Source: Deltaproteobacteria bacterium (GTDB lineage: Bacteria > Desulfobacterota > Syntrophia > Syntrophales > UBA2210). Taken from it: a DNA stretch of 40,204 nucleotides. The stretch is from positions 1 through 40,204 of the forward strand of contig JAFGBH010000070.1 of assembly GCA_016933215.1 (NCBI GenBank), in the 5' to 3' direction. Below the pieces are notes generated by a model, which saw nothing but the letters and a program-made list of their open reading frames with translations, had not been told where the DNA came from and did not search any database. Made by a program: the position numbers and the translations under genes. This document shows, piece after piece, positions 7,071 to 15,412 of this stretch (position 1 is the first letter of the stretch; every line of letters begins with the position of its first letter).

Positions 7071-7904
7071 ATGATGAATTGTTTGAAATACGGCCCTACG
7101 AAAAAGATGGTCAGGTTTATGCTCTGGCTCTCATGGCCCATTATTATCGCTGCAAAAAGGTGGAGTGCCCTGCCACTCCTGAAGTGGATCATTAATCCCT
7201 TCTTTGCCCATCCCTGGAACGAGGTCACCTCAGTTCCGATTAATGAGAAAATTCTCCCGCCGGAGAGCCTTATTCTTCCCCGACGTGTTGTGGAACGGCT
7301 GATATCGGAAATTACCGACATTTTCATCCTCGATGAGTGCATATGCAGGACCAAGGAGAACTGCGAGAACTATCCACAAGATATCGGATGCATGGCCCTC
7401 GGACCTGCAATATCGCGATTGCACCCCTCTCACGGAAGGCTGGTGGCAAAAGATGATGCAGTGGAACATGTGAGAAGGGCTTCCAAGGCTGGACTCATCG
7501 CAAATGTGGCCCATGTATGGATAGACCCGGTAGCCTTTGGACTGACAGATTTCAGGAGACTCATGTTCATATGTTTCTGCTGTGACTGCTGCTGTCTTTA
7601 CAGGACGCACATGGAAAAACGGGGACCCAATCTCGACAGGGCATATAAGAAACTCCCCGGGATCTCCGTGACAGTTGACGCCGAAAAATGCAACGGTTGC
7701 GGCACCTGTGTCGACCGGTGTTTCGTTTCGGAAATGACGCTGGTCAGCGGTATCGCCACGGTAGGTGACGGCTGCAAGGGATGCGGACGATGTGTGGAGG
7801 TATGCCCTGAAGAAGCGGTTTCACTCAGAATAGAAAATGAAGAGATTCTCTATCGGCAGTTGAGAGAACGAATCAGCAATGTGGCCGATATCTGGGCCTC
7901 ATAA
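7071..7904 (+). CDS. Cysteine-rich polyferredoxin-like membrane protein, paralog 2
   Basis: A 277-residue paralog of the 5911-6732 product with the same architecture. It has a hydrophobic N-terminus (~15-45), the set C90-x-C92-x5-C98-x8-C107 with exactly the same spacing, the block CFCCDCCC (C168-C175), and ferredoxin motifs C207/210/213/217 and C235/238/241/245. The shared cysteine spacing despite clear divergence elsewhere argues that all four cysteine groups matter. AGAGGTGAT precedes the ATG; a second ATG follows at once. The two copies may form a heteromer or serve different donors. The function is not known for either. Confidence 0.8.
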   Translation: MMNCLKYGPTKKMVRFMLWLSWPIIIAAKRWSALPLLKWIINPFFAHPWNEVTSVPINEKILPPESLILPRRVVERLISEITDIFILDECICRTKENCENYPQDIGCMALGPAISRLHPSHGRLVAKDDAVEHVRRASKAGLIANVAHVWIDPVAFGLTDFRRLMFICFCCDCCCLYRTHMEKRGPNLDRAYKKLPGISVTVDAEKCNGCGTCVDRCFVSEMTLVSGIATVGDGCKGCGRCVEVCPEEAVSLRIENEEILYRQLRERISNVADIWAS

Positions 7905-7940
7905 ACGCTCTGTAAAAAGATATCAACCGATGGGAAGGCT

Positions 7941-8429
7941 GTGGTGACATCAAAAGAAAAAATTCCGTCAACAACGGCAATCAGAATACTTAAGTCACAC
8001 GGCATAGATTTCAGACCGTGCATATACAATTACGAGGAGCGGGGCGGTACCAGGGTTGCCTCCAGAGAACTTGGTATTGAGAAACATGAGGCGATAAAGA
8101 CTATCGTTTTGGAAGACGACAGAAGAAATCCCCTCATCGTTCTCATGCACGGTGACAGGGAAATCTCCACCAAGAAACTGGCCAGGCTGCTGGGGGTAAA
8201 AACTATCGCTCCCTGTGATCCCAAGATTGCCATGCGGCATACCGGGTATATGGTGGGGGGAACATCGCCCTTTGGCACGAGAAAACCCCTACCAGTCTAC
8301 ATTGAGGAAAGTATCTTAGACTTGGAAAAAATATTCATAAATGCGGGCCGAAGGGGCCTTCTGGTGGAAATGAACGTGCAGGATCTGGTAAGGATACACG
8401 AACCACGCACCGTAAATGTGGCGTATTGA
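7941..8429 (+). CDS. YbaK/EbsC-family aminoacyl-tRNA deacylase
   Basis: 162 residues spanning the whole YbaK fold. The family removes wrongly attached amino acids from tRNA, typically Cys from tRNA-Pro. Signature pieces are the conserved Lys in KHEAIKTIV, a VLMHGDREIS strand, KKLARLLG and the GYMVGGTSPFG loop that lines the active site. The ending VEMNVQDLVRI is also typical. It starts at one of two tandem GTG codons (7941 or 7944); GGGAAGG (7932-7938) suits the second slightly better. The nearest ATG upstream (7930) is out of frame and closed after five codons. Confidence 0.88.
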   Translation: MVTSKEKIPSTTAIRILKSHGIDFRPCIYNYEERGGTRVASRELGIEKHEAIKTIVLEDDRRNPLIVLMHGDREISTKKLARLLGVKTIAPCDPKIAMRHTGYMVGGTSPFGTRKPLPVYIEESILDLEKIFINAGRRGLLVEMNVQDLVRIHEPRTVNVAY

Positions 8430-8446
8430 GGTTATAGGGAGAGCAA

Positions 8447-8902
8447 ATGATGCAAGAAAAATCTATCATCATTGTTTGTTCCGAGTGCAGTACAAAAAAC
8501 CGAATACCCGGGAATCGTCTCGGTGACAGACCGAAATGCGGGAAATGCGGCGCTTACTTGGCGTTCTATGGATACTCCGGTAATCCCGTCGATATTACAG
8601 ATCGATCATTTGAAGAAGAGGTACTCTCCTTCCCCGGTCCCGTTCTCGTGGACTGCTGGGCACCCTGGTGCGGTCCCTGTCATATGGTTGCACCGATTCT
8701 TAACGATCTCGCATCGGAATATGCGGGGAGACTCAAGATTGCAAAGCTCAATGTGGATGAAAACCCGGAAACGGCATCCCGATACGATACGAGGAGTATC
8801 CCTACCATGCTTATCTTCAAAGGGGGGAAGCTTGTTGAGAGAATCGTGGGAGCCCTCCCCAAAAAGAGGATTGAACAGTATATTCTCTCCGTCATCAAAT
8901 GA
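8447..8902 (+). CDS. trxC: Thioredoxin 2 with N-terminal zinc-binding domain
   Basis: A 151-residue protein-disulfide reductase. Residues ~10-40 hold two CxxC pairs (CSEC and CGKC), the zinc site that separates thioredoxin 2 from thioredoxin 1. The thioredoxin domain follows, with the active site WAPWCGPC (~65-72), the conserved [17 protein letters not shown] stretch and the cis-Pro after SIPT, then the GxL-type turn ([12 protein letters not shown]). E. coli TrxC is about 139 residues, so the length is normal. It is cytoplasmic, with no signal peptide. GGGAGAG lies just upstream of tandem ATGs at 8447 and 8450. It is 17 nt from the ybaK-like gene, likely one transcript. Confidence 0.93.
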   Translation: MMQEKSIIIVCSECSTKNRIPGNRLGDRPKCGKCGAYLAFYGYSGNPVDITDRSFEEEVLSFPGPVLVDCWAPWCGPCHMVAPILNDLASEYAGRLKIAKLNVDENPETASRYDTRSIPTMLIFKGGKLVERIVGALPKKRIEQYILSVIK

Positions 8903-9026
8903 TGGAAAAACGCGATATCCCATGATACCTGAGCCAAAAGACCGTTAAAAAAAAGCACGGGGTCTTTCATATCGTAACACCGGCTTCTTTTTCGAGGTAC
9001 GATCCCCTGAAAATCCAAGTTTCAGG

Positions 9027-9055
9027 TTGAAAGATAAAGAGAATTCATTCATAAT
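9027..9055 (+). promoter_or_regulatory. Likely nadE promoter
   Basis: TTGAAA (9027-9032), 17-bp spacer, CATAAT (9050-9055), each one base from consensus. It lies in the 260-bp gap between trxC and nadE. The rest of that gap shows no gene and no convincing terminator. Confidence 0.45.
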
Positions 9056-9164
9056 GTGCGCCTCGCAGCCGGGGAATGCAAGTGATTTCCTGTACCGGCG
9101 ATAGTGAAGAGAAAAACCCTTTAGAGGGCTCTTCGAAAACAGTGAAGAGGCTGAATTGCTTGAA

Positions 9165-11222
9165 ATGACGAAGGAAGAATTTTTCAATCTCTATAATCAT
9201 GGATTCATACGGGTTGCGGCCTGTACACCCGAGGTGAAGGTAGCCGATCCGGGTTTTAACACGAAAAGTACGATCGAACTGGCGAAGGAGGCGGAAGCAA
9301 AGGATGCCCTTTTTGCCATCTTCCCGGAGCTCGGTATCTCCGCATACTCAAATGAAGACCTCTTTCACCAGGACGCCCTCCTCAAGGGTGTTCTCGATTC
9401 TCTGAAGGATATCGTCGATGCTTCAAAAACAATGAATCTGATCCTGGTTGTCGGTGCACCCCTTCGGGTCGATTCGGTCCTTTTCAACTGCGGTCTCGTT
9501 ATTCAGCGGGGACAGATAATCGGCGTCACCGTAAAATCATACCTTCCGAATTACAGGGAATTTTACGAAGGACGCCAGTTCAGCCCTGCTGAAGAGGCAA
9601 TCTCTCAAAGTATCAGCCTTTGCGGACAGGACAACATCCCCTTCGGTGCCGACCTGCTATTTGATGTCACAAATATCAGAAACTTCACATTTTTTATTGA
9701 AATCTGCGAAGACGTCTGGGTTCCCATACCACCCTCGAGTTTTGCCGCGCTTGCCGGCGCGACGGTGATCGGAAACCTTTCCGCGTCGAACATCACCGTT
9801 GGTAAATCCGAATACAGACGTGAACTCGCCTCGAATCAGTCGGCCCGTCTCATATCGGCCTATCTCTATACAGCGGCAGGCATGGGTGAATCCACCACGG
9901 ATCTCTCGTGGGACGGGCATGCCATGATTTATGAGAACGGCACCCTCATCTCCGAATCGAAACGTTTTTCTAAAGAACCCCAGATCATCTACGCAGACCT
10001 CGACCTGGACCGTCTTTCCCAGGACAGAATGCGGATGACGAGTTTCGGTCAGAATGCGAGAACGCACAGGGATAGAATTGAACAATTTCGTACCGTATCG
10101 TTTTCCATCGACACTCCAAAAAAAAAACTGCTGCTGAATAGGCAATACTCGAGATTTCCCTATATACCGTCGGACCCGAAAAAGAGGGACAGGCGCTCAT
10201 ATGAAATATACAATATCCAGAGTTACGGTCTCGCAAAGCGTCTGCAATCCTCGGGCATAGAAAATATCGTTATCGGGATTTCGGGAGGACTCGATTCCAC
10301 CCACGCCCTTCTCGTCGCCGCCCATACTATGGATCTCCTCGAACTCCCCCGGACCAATATCAAGGCCTATACGATGCCCGGTTTTGCAACGTCGGAAAAG
10401 ACCTACACCAACGCCCTGCGTCTCATGCAATCACTCGACGTTGAATCGAACGAAATCGACATCAGACCCAGCTCTCTGCAGATGCTCAAGGACATCGGCC
10501 ATCCCTATGCAAAGGGCGAAAAAATCTACGATGTCACCTTTGAAAATGTGCAGGCGGGAGAACGGACCTCTCACCTCTTCAGGATCGCCAACCATCGATG
10601 TGCCCTGGTGGTGGGAACGGGCGACCTGAGCGAACTTGCCCTCGGGTGGTGCACCTACGGCGTCGGTGATCACATGTCACACTACAATGTCAATGCCAGT
10701 GTGCCGAAGACGCTGATTCAATACCTGATCAGATGGGTAGCCTCGTCGGGTCAATTTGACCGGACGACATCGAAGACGCTCCTCGACATCGTCGAGACGG
10801 AAATCAGCCCCGAGCTGGTTCCCGGAGAAAAGGGAGAAGAACCGGCACAGATCACGGAGGCGACGATAGGGCCTTACGAACTGCAGGACTTTAACAATTT
10901 CTACATCACCCGTCTCGGCTATCTGCCAACGAAGGTCGCCTTTATGGCTTACTGCACCTGGAAGAGAAAAGAGAAAGGTGTCTGGCCCGATGTGCCGGAA
11001 GAGAGAAGAAATGAATACACGATTGGGGAAATCAAACACTGGTTAGGTGTTTATCTCTACCGCTTTTTCAAGACAAGTCAGTTCAAGCGGTCCTGTATTC
11101 CCAATGGCCCGAAGATCGGTTCCGGTGGGTCCCTCTCTCCCCGGGGAGACTATCGGGCCCCCAGCGACAGCGAGGCCACCGTCTGGCTTGAAGACCTGAA
11201 AAAAATACCGGAGAAAGCATAG
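9165..11222 (+). CDS. nadE: Glutamine-dependent NAD synthetase
   Basis: Two-domain enzyme of 685 residues making NAD from deamido-NAD, ATP and glutamine. Residues ~1-290 are a nitrilase-fold glutaminase with the Glu-Lys-Cys triad visible as [15 protein letters not shown] and EICEDVW. Residues ~330-685 are the synthetase, with the ATP-pyrophosphatase loop GISGGLDST and the NAD-family stretch [15 protein letters not shown]. The length is normal for the long glutaminase-containing form. The start is ambiguous: ATG 9165 has GAAGAGG 14 nt upstream, while an in-frame TTG at 9156 has it at 5 nt. A zinc-ribbon gene follows after 4 nt. With nadK at the left edge, two NAD-cofactor genes lie in this window. 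Confidence 0.95.
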   Translation: MTKEEFFNLYNHGFIRVAACTPEVKVADPGFNTKSTIELAKEAEAKDALFAIFPELGISAYSNEDLFHQDALLKGVLDSLKDIVDASKTMNLILVVGAPLRVDSVLFNCGLVIQRGQIIGVTVKSYLPNYREFYEGRQFSPAEEAISQSISLCGQDNIPFGADLLFDVTNIRNFTFFIEICEDVWVPIPPSSFAALAGATVIGNLSASNITVGKSEYRRELASNQSARLISAYLYTAAGMGESTTDLSWDGHAMIYENGTLISESKRFSKEPQIIYADLDLDRLSQDRMRMTSFGQNARTHRDRIEQFRTVSFSIDTPKKKLLLNRQYSRFPYIPSDPKKRDRRSYEIYNIQSYGLAKRLQSSGIENIVIGISGGLDSTHALLVAAHTMDLLELPRTNIKAYTMPGFATSEKTYTNALRLMQSLDVESNEIDIRPSSLQMLKDIGHPYAKGEKIYDVTFENVQAGERTSHLFRIANHRCALVVGTGDLSELALGWCTYGVGDHMSHYNVNASVPKTLIQYLIRWVASSGQFDRTTSKTLLDIVETEISPELVPGEKGEEPAQITEATIGPYELQDFNNFYITRLGYLPTKVAFMAYCTWKRKEKGVWPDVPEERRNEYTIGEIKHWLGVYLYRFFKTSQFKRSCIPNGPKIGSGGSLSPRGDYRAPSDSEATVWLEDLKKIPEKA

Positions 11223-11226
11223 CGAG

Positions 11227-11427
11227 ATGACAAGAGGCTCCTACAGTGAATTCGACGCCACCGAACTCTACTGCCCGAAATGCAAAAGGGCAGTTCCTGT
11301 GAGAAAGCGACTCCTCATTGTCCTTCCCGACGGAGACAAATATGACTATTTCTGTTCCATCTGCGGAACGTCGGTGGGGGACAAAATGGATCACCAGAGT
11401 GACAACTTCAGGATTCTGAAAAAATAG
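11227..11427 (+). CDS. Small zinc-ribbon protein
   Basis: A 66-residue protein with CPKC (~16-19) and CSIC (~43-46), spaced as in a four-Cys zinc ribbon, around a hydrophobic VRKRLLIVLPDG strand pair. It resembles short conserved proteins of Deltaproteobacteria with no assigned function. It begins four nt after the nadE stop, so it is probably translated from the nadE mRNA. The ATG is preceded only by a weak GCGAG. Confidence 0.65.
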   Translation: MTRGSYSEFDATELYCPKCKRAVPVRKRLLIVLPDGDKYDYFCSICGTSVGDKMDHQSDNFRILKK

Positions 11428-11519
11428 CTCCCTTAAGAATCACGAGAAACCTGGGGATAACGATTGAAGATACTAAAAAGTACTGCTTTTTCGAAATAGA
11501 GACAAGACCTTTTAATACT

Positions 11520-11999
11520 TTATCCTTTTTGCCCCTTTTTTTCCTCCATAGCCTTTCGCAGCTTTTCACCGAGGCTCCCGAGGCCGGATCCGCCTTCTTT
11601 CGAACCTGAACTGTCGGTATGAACTATCGTGCCTGCTCTATCGGAGGCGGCACCTTCATAGTATTCTCCGAGAAGTTCCCTGCTATGGATATCGTCATGA
11701 CAATAGACGCAGAGATTTTCCCAGTTGCTCCCATCGGGGGGGTTGTTGTGATGGTTGCCGTCTTTATGATGAACCGTGAGGAGATGACGATTGGAAGCAT
11801 CAAATTCCTTTCCGCACCGGGCGCAGACCAGACCATGAATCGCAAGGGATTTTTCACGGTAATCTTCACCGGGGTCTTTTCGCATCCCCTCCTTTATGTC
11901 TCGAACGACATCCCCGACCGGTCTCGAACCGGCAGTGTCACCCTTTACAACAGTCTTTGTCACCCGCTTTCCCTTGTTCCCAAAGGAAATCCTGGCCAT
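11520..11999 (-). CDS. yajD: YajD-like HNH protein
   Basis: A 159-residue protein matching the YajD branch of HNH nucleases. The zinc finger CARCGKEF pairs with CVYCHDDIHS, and the HNH core is LTVHHKDGNHHNNPPDGSNWENL. E. coli YajD is about 115 residues. Here the N-terminus is ~45 residues longer and basic, and the C-terminus is a Gly/Ser/Lys-rich tail likely disordered. Nuclease activity is expected from the motif, but the cellular role is unknown. GGGGTGAGG directly precedes the ATG. The gene lies 129 bp downstream of gdhA on the same strand, with a hairpin between them that may separate the transcripts. Confidence 0.85.
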   Translation of the reverse strand: MARISFGNKGKRVTKTVVKGDTAGSRPVGDVVRDIKEGMRKDPGEDYREKSLAIHGLVCARCGKEFDASNRHLLTVHHKDGNHHNNPPDGSNWENLCVYCHDDIHSRELLGEYYEGAASDRAGTIVHTDSSGSKEGGSGLGSLGEKLRKAMEEKKGQKG

Positions 12000-12031
12000 A
12001 AATCCTCACCCCTTTTACTAAAGCAGGAAAG

Positions 12032-12068
12032 AGAAGGAGAGACGGATTCAGAAACCGACTCTCCTTCT
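12032..12068 (-). terminator. Strong hairpin between gdhA and yajD
   Basis: Perfect 10-bp arms AGAAGGAGAG (12032-12041) and CTCTCCTTCT (12059-12068), continued inward by CGG/CCG after an A-A mismatch. On the minus strand it is followed by CTTTCCTGCTTT, on the plus strand by TTCATT, so both T-tracts are poor. It is placed to end gdhA transcription 60 bp after the stop. Confidence 0.5.
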
Positions 12069-12127
12069 TTCATTGACAGAAAATGCCATTGACGCCGCTG
12101 GAGAGATCATGCCCGTTTTGAGGACTT

Positions 12128-13477
12128 CTACACCACTCCCTGCGCCATCATTGCATCGGCAACCTTGACAAACCCGGCAATATTGGCACCGCTCACGTAA
12201 TTACCGGGCGTACCGTATTCTTCGGCGGCATTGATACACGCCGCATGAATGTCACTCATTATCCTTTTCAGATACTTATCGACCTCTTCACGCGACCAGC
12301 TGAGGCGTATGCTGTTCTGAGACATTTCGAGGCCGGATACGGAAACACCTCCCGCATTTGATGCCTTCCCCGGGGCGTAGAGAATCTTGCTCCCAAGGAA
12401 TACCTCGATGCCTTCAGGGGTCGTGGGCATATTCGCACCCTCTGCCACTATTGTTACATCGTTATTCACGAGATTCTCGGCATCCTTGCCATTGATTTCG
12501 TTTTGCGTGGCTGAGGGAAAGGCGCAATCCGCTTTATGGTTCCAGAGGGGGTTATAATCGATATGGGGATCGACAGGTGTATACACTGAATCAGGGTATT
12601 TATCGGCATATTCCTTTATCCTGCCGCGCTCCACGTTTTTCAGATACATGACATAGTCAAGCTTTTCCCTCGAGATGCCCGACTCATCGTATATATATCC
12701 CGAGGAATCGGAGAGGGTTACCACCTTTCCGCCCAGTTCAAGGATCTTTTCCACCGTATACTGGGCCACATTGCCCGATCCGGAGACGAGGCAGACCTTC
12801 CCTTCCATGGAATCGTTCTTTACTGCGAGCATCTCAGAGGCGAAATAAACGCAGCCGTAACCTGTTGCCTCAGGACGTATAAGGCTCCCCCCCCAGGTAA
12901 TACCCTTGCCGGTCAAAACACCGGTAAATTCGTTCCGAAGCTTTTTATACATGCCGAACAGGTAGCCTATTTCCCTCGCGCCTACACCGATATCGCCCGC
13001 CGGAACATCGGTATTAGCCCCGATATGCCTGAATATTTCACTCATGAAACTGTGACAGAAACGCATTACCTCATTGTCCGATTTCCCTTTGGGGTCAAAA
13101 TTCGAGCCGCCCTTCGCTCCCCCCATGGGGAGTGTTGTAAGAGCATTCTTGAAGGTCTGTTCAAAACCCAGAAACTTGAGTATGCTGAGATTGACAGACG
13201 GATGGAAACGAAAGCCCCCCTTATAGGGACCGATGGCGCTGTTCACCTGTATCCGGTAGCCCCTGTTTATCTGTATTTCACCCTTATCATCCACCCAGGG
13301 CACACGAAACATAATGATTCGCTCGGGCTCAACCATGCGCTCCAGGATTTTTGCCCTTCTGTATGCCGGATTCTTCTCCAGCACCGGTTTGACCGACTCT
13401 GCCACTTCGGTAACTGCCTGCAGAAACTCAGATTCTCCCGGATTACACTCCTCACACATTCTGATAAAATCCTTCAT
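12128..13477 (-). CDS. gdhA: NADP-type glutamate dehydrogenase
   Basis: A 449-residue hexameric-type enzyme catalysing reductive amination of 2-oxoglutarate to glutamate, the low-affinity ammonium assimilation route. Clear blocks are GYRIQVNSAIGPYKGGFRFH with the substrate lysines, LPMGGAKGG carrying the catalytic Lys, DVPAGDIGVG, TGKGITWGGS and the Rossmann LVSGSGNVAQY. The SGSG-N pattern and the ~450-residue length favour the NADP-specific class. GGGGGT stands 5-6 nt before the ATG. Transcription appears to start about 93 nt upstream, at the edge of a hairpin with a T-run, so expression may be set in the leader. Confidence 0.96.
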   Translation of the reverse strand: MKDFIRMCEECNPGESEFLQAVTEVAESVKPVLEKNPAYRRAKILERMVEPERIIMFRVPWVDDKGEIQINRGYRIQVNSAIGPYKGGFRFHPSVNLSILKFLGFEQTFKNALTTLPMGGAKGGSNFDPKGKSDNEVMRFCHSFMSEIFRHIGANTDVPAGDIGVGAREIGYLFGMYKKLRNEFTGVLTGKGITWGGSLIRPEATGYGCVYFASEMLAVKNDSMEGKVCLVSGSGNVAQYTVEKILELGGKVVTLSDSSGYIYDESGISREKLDYVMYLKNVERGRIKEYADKYPDSVYTPVDPHIDYNPLWNHKADCAFPSATQNEINGKDAENLVNNDVTIVAEGANMPTTPEGIEVFLGSKILYAPGKASNAGGVSVSGLEMSQNSIRLSWSREEVDKYLKRIMSDIHAACINAAEEYGTPGNYVSGANIAGFVKVADAMMAQGVV

Positions 13478-13532
13478 CTGTTACCCCCTTTTATAATGAA
13501 TATTGAGCATTCGGACTTTTGAACATACCTTC

Positions 13533-13569
13533 AAAAAAAAATGCCCATAGCCGGACAAACGACTATGGG
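13533..13569 (-). terminator. Terminator-like hairpin in the gdhA leader
   Basis: On the minus strand, CCCATAG (13569-13563), a 12-nt loop and CTATGGG (13550-13544) are followed after two bases by nine T (13541-13533). It lies between the predicted gdhA promoter and its start codon. No minus-strand gene lies between it and the start of the divergent hydantoinase gene, so it can act only on gdhA leader RNA or antisense RNA. Confidence 0.6.
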
Positions 13570-13576
13570 ATTATCG

Positions 13577-13604
13577 ATTATCACATAATTCAATCCGTCG
13601 TCAA
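13577..13604 (-). promoter_or_regulatory. Predicted gdhA promoter
   Basis: On the minus strand, TTGACG (13604-13599), 16-bp spacer, GATAAT (13582-13577), each one base from consensus. The expected start near 13570 is the first base of the leader hairpin. Confidence 0.5.
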
Positions 13605-13738
13605 TACGAATCCACTAACTATCACGCTCCAATTTATATAATAACACAACGATTCGAGACTGGCAGAAATGATAAATTGACTGATAATATTCCATGTGGT
13701 AGTCAAATCTGACTGAAACCGAAGAAAGAGAGACCGCT

Positions 13739-15412
13739 ATGATCTTAGGAATAGACGTGGGAGGGACACATACTGATGCAGTTCTCCTGGATCACTACGA
13801 GGTGAGAAAGAAGGCAAAAGTTCTCACCAACAGGGAAAATCTCTTGGATTCACTTCTTAAGGTCACTGAAGAGATACTAAGTGATGAAGGCCCCGAAATA
13901 CTCGACAGGGTCGTCTTAAGCACCACCATGTCCACCAATGCCATCGTGCAGGACAAGATAAGCAAGGTGGGCATGATACTGGCAAGCGGCCCCGGCCTTC
14001 CCCCGTCGATGCTCACGATAAACGATGATACTCATTTCGTCTCCGGCTATGTGAATCACCGCGGAGTTGAGGTTGCCGGCATTGATCACGATGAGATATC
14101 GAAAATTGCAGAAAAACTCAGAGGCGAAGGGATCGAGCATGTGGGAATCGTGGGTAAATTCTCATCTCGAGATCCGCATATCGAGACAGACATCGGTGAT
14201 TCTATTGATGGCAAGTTCAAACATATTTCCCTCGGTCACAGAATGTCGGGGAACCTCAATTTTCCCCGACGCATCGCAACGACCTATCTCAATGCCGCCG
14301 TCTGGGATACCTATAATTCCTTCATCGATAACATCAAAGAGTTTGTGGGAAGATTCAAAACCGATTTCCCCATCTATATCCTGAAGGCGGACGGGGGAAC
14401 GTTCGAAATTAGCCAGTCGGTGAAGTGTCCCGTTCAAACCATACTCTCGGGACCCGCTGCCAGTATTATGGGAATTCTGAGCCTCACGAATTGCCAAGAA
14501 GACGCTATCGCGCTCGACATTGGAGGAACCACCACGGATATCGCAATATTTGCCGGCGGCATCCCCCTTCTGGAACCGCTGGGAGTTACCATTAAAGGAC
14601 ACAAGACACTGATACGAGGACTCAGAACACGGTCCATCGGTATAGGGGGAGACAGCAGAGTGACCTACGAAAATGGTGAATTAACAGTGGGCCCCGAAAG
14701 AGTAGGTCCCGCTGCCGCCTTTGGCGGGCCATCCCCCACACCGACCGATGCCATGATTGTCCTCGGTCTCACCGATATAGGAGAGAAGGAAAAGGCCGAA
14801 AAGGCCATAGCGGAGATTGCCGAATCGATGAATGTTCCCCTCCATGATGCGGCAGAAACAATTTTTCATAGTGCATGCGAAACAATTACCTCGTCCGTTA
14901 AGGATATGATCGACGAGATAAACAATGCGCCCGTCTACACGGTTCACGAAATGTTAGACGGAAAAAAAATCGAACCAAACCTGCTCTATGTTGTGGGCGG
15001 ACCTGCCAAACCTATGGCACCTCGTCTGGGAGATATGCTGGGGTGTACCACGCACATCCCTGAAAATGCGGAGGTAGCAAATGCCATAGGTGCCTCTCTC
15101 GCGAGAACCACGACGGAGCTTACCGTACTCGCCGATACCGAAAAGGGGACACTGACAATTGTCGAAGAGGGGATACAATTAACAATACCCCGTGAATTCG
15201 AAAGGGAGGATGCCCTGAAGATCTGCATGGATAAACTCCGCGAGAGGGCAATAAAAATGGGAGCAAAGGAAGATGACCTGGAAATAGAAATCACCGAAGA
15301 TCAATCCTTCAATATGGTACGGGGCTATTATACGGCCGGAAAAAATATCAGGATTAAGGCACAGGTGAAGCCGGGCCTCATCTCCAACTTTCAAAAGGGG
15401 GAAACCAGATGA
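13739..15412 (+). CDS. Hydantoinase/oxoprolinase-family protein
   Basis: A 557-residue protein of the HyuA / N-methylhydantoinase A / 5-oxoprolinase superfamily, ATP-using enzymes that open cyclic amides. The actin-like nucleotide motifs are visible at both ends: GIDVGGTHTDAVLL (~3-16), VVLSTTMSTNA (the Thr/Ser loop), then ALDIGGTTTDIAIF and the GIGGDS and YVVGGPAKP loops. It is shorter than full HyuA (~700), as in the single-chain versions of anaerobes. No HyuB partner follows. Instead its stop overlaps the ATG of the HDAC-fold gene by 4 nt (15409-15412). The specific substrate is unknown. Confidence 0.85.
   Translation: MILGIDVGGTHTDAVLLDHYEVRKKAKVLTNRENLLDSLLKVTEEILSDEGPEILDRVVLSTTMSTNAIVQDKISKVGMILASGPGLPPSMLTINDDTHFVSGYVNHRGVEVAGIDHDEISKIAEKLRGEGIEHVGIVGKFSSRDPHIETDIGDSIDGKFKHISLGHRMSGNLNFPRRIATTYLNAAVWDTYNSFIDNIKEFVGRFKTDFPIYILKADGGTFEISQSVKCPVQTILSGPAASIMGILSLTNCQEDAIALDIGGTTTDIAIFAGGIPLLEPLGVTIKGHKTLIRGLRTRSIGIGGDSRVTYENGELTVGPERVGPAAAFGGPSPTPTDAMIVLGLTDIGEKEKAEKAIAEIAESMNVPLHDAAETIFHSACETITSSVKDMIDEINNAPVYTVHEMLDGKKIEPNLLYVVGGPAKPMAPRLGDMLGCTTHIPENAEVANAIGASLARTTTELTVLADTEKGTLTIVEEGIQLTIPREFEREDALKICMDKLRERAIKMGAKEDDLEIEITEDQSFNMVRGYYTAGKNIRIKAQVKPGLISNFQKGETR

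Noticed and set aside
8930-8985. AAAGACC...GGTCTTT around an A-run, as a terminator after trxC
   Set aside because: The 16-nt loop is large, the A-run lies inside it and no T-tract follows the right arm.
11475-11491. AAAAAG-TACTG-CTTTTT hairpin between the zinc-ribbon and yajD genes
   Set aside because: An almost pure A-T stem of 6 bp is too weak and too likely by chance to call a terminator.
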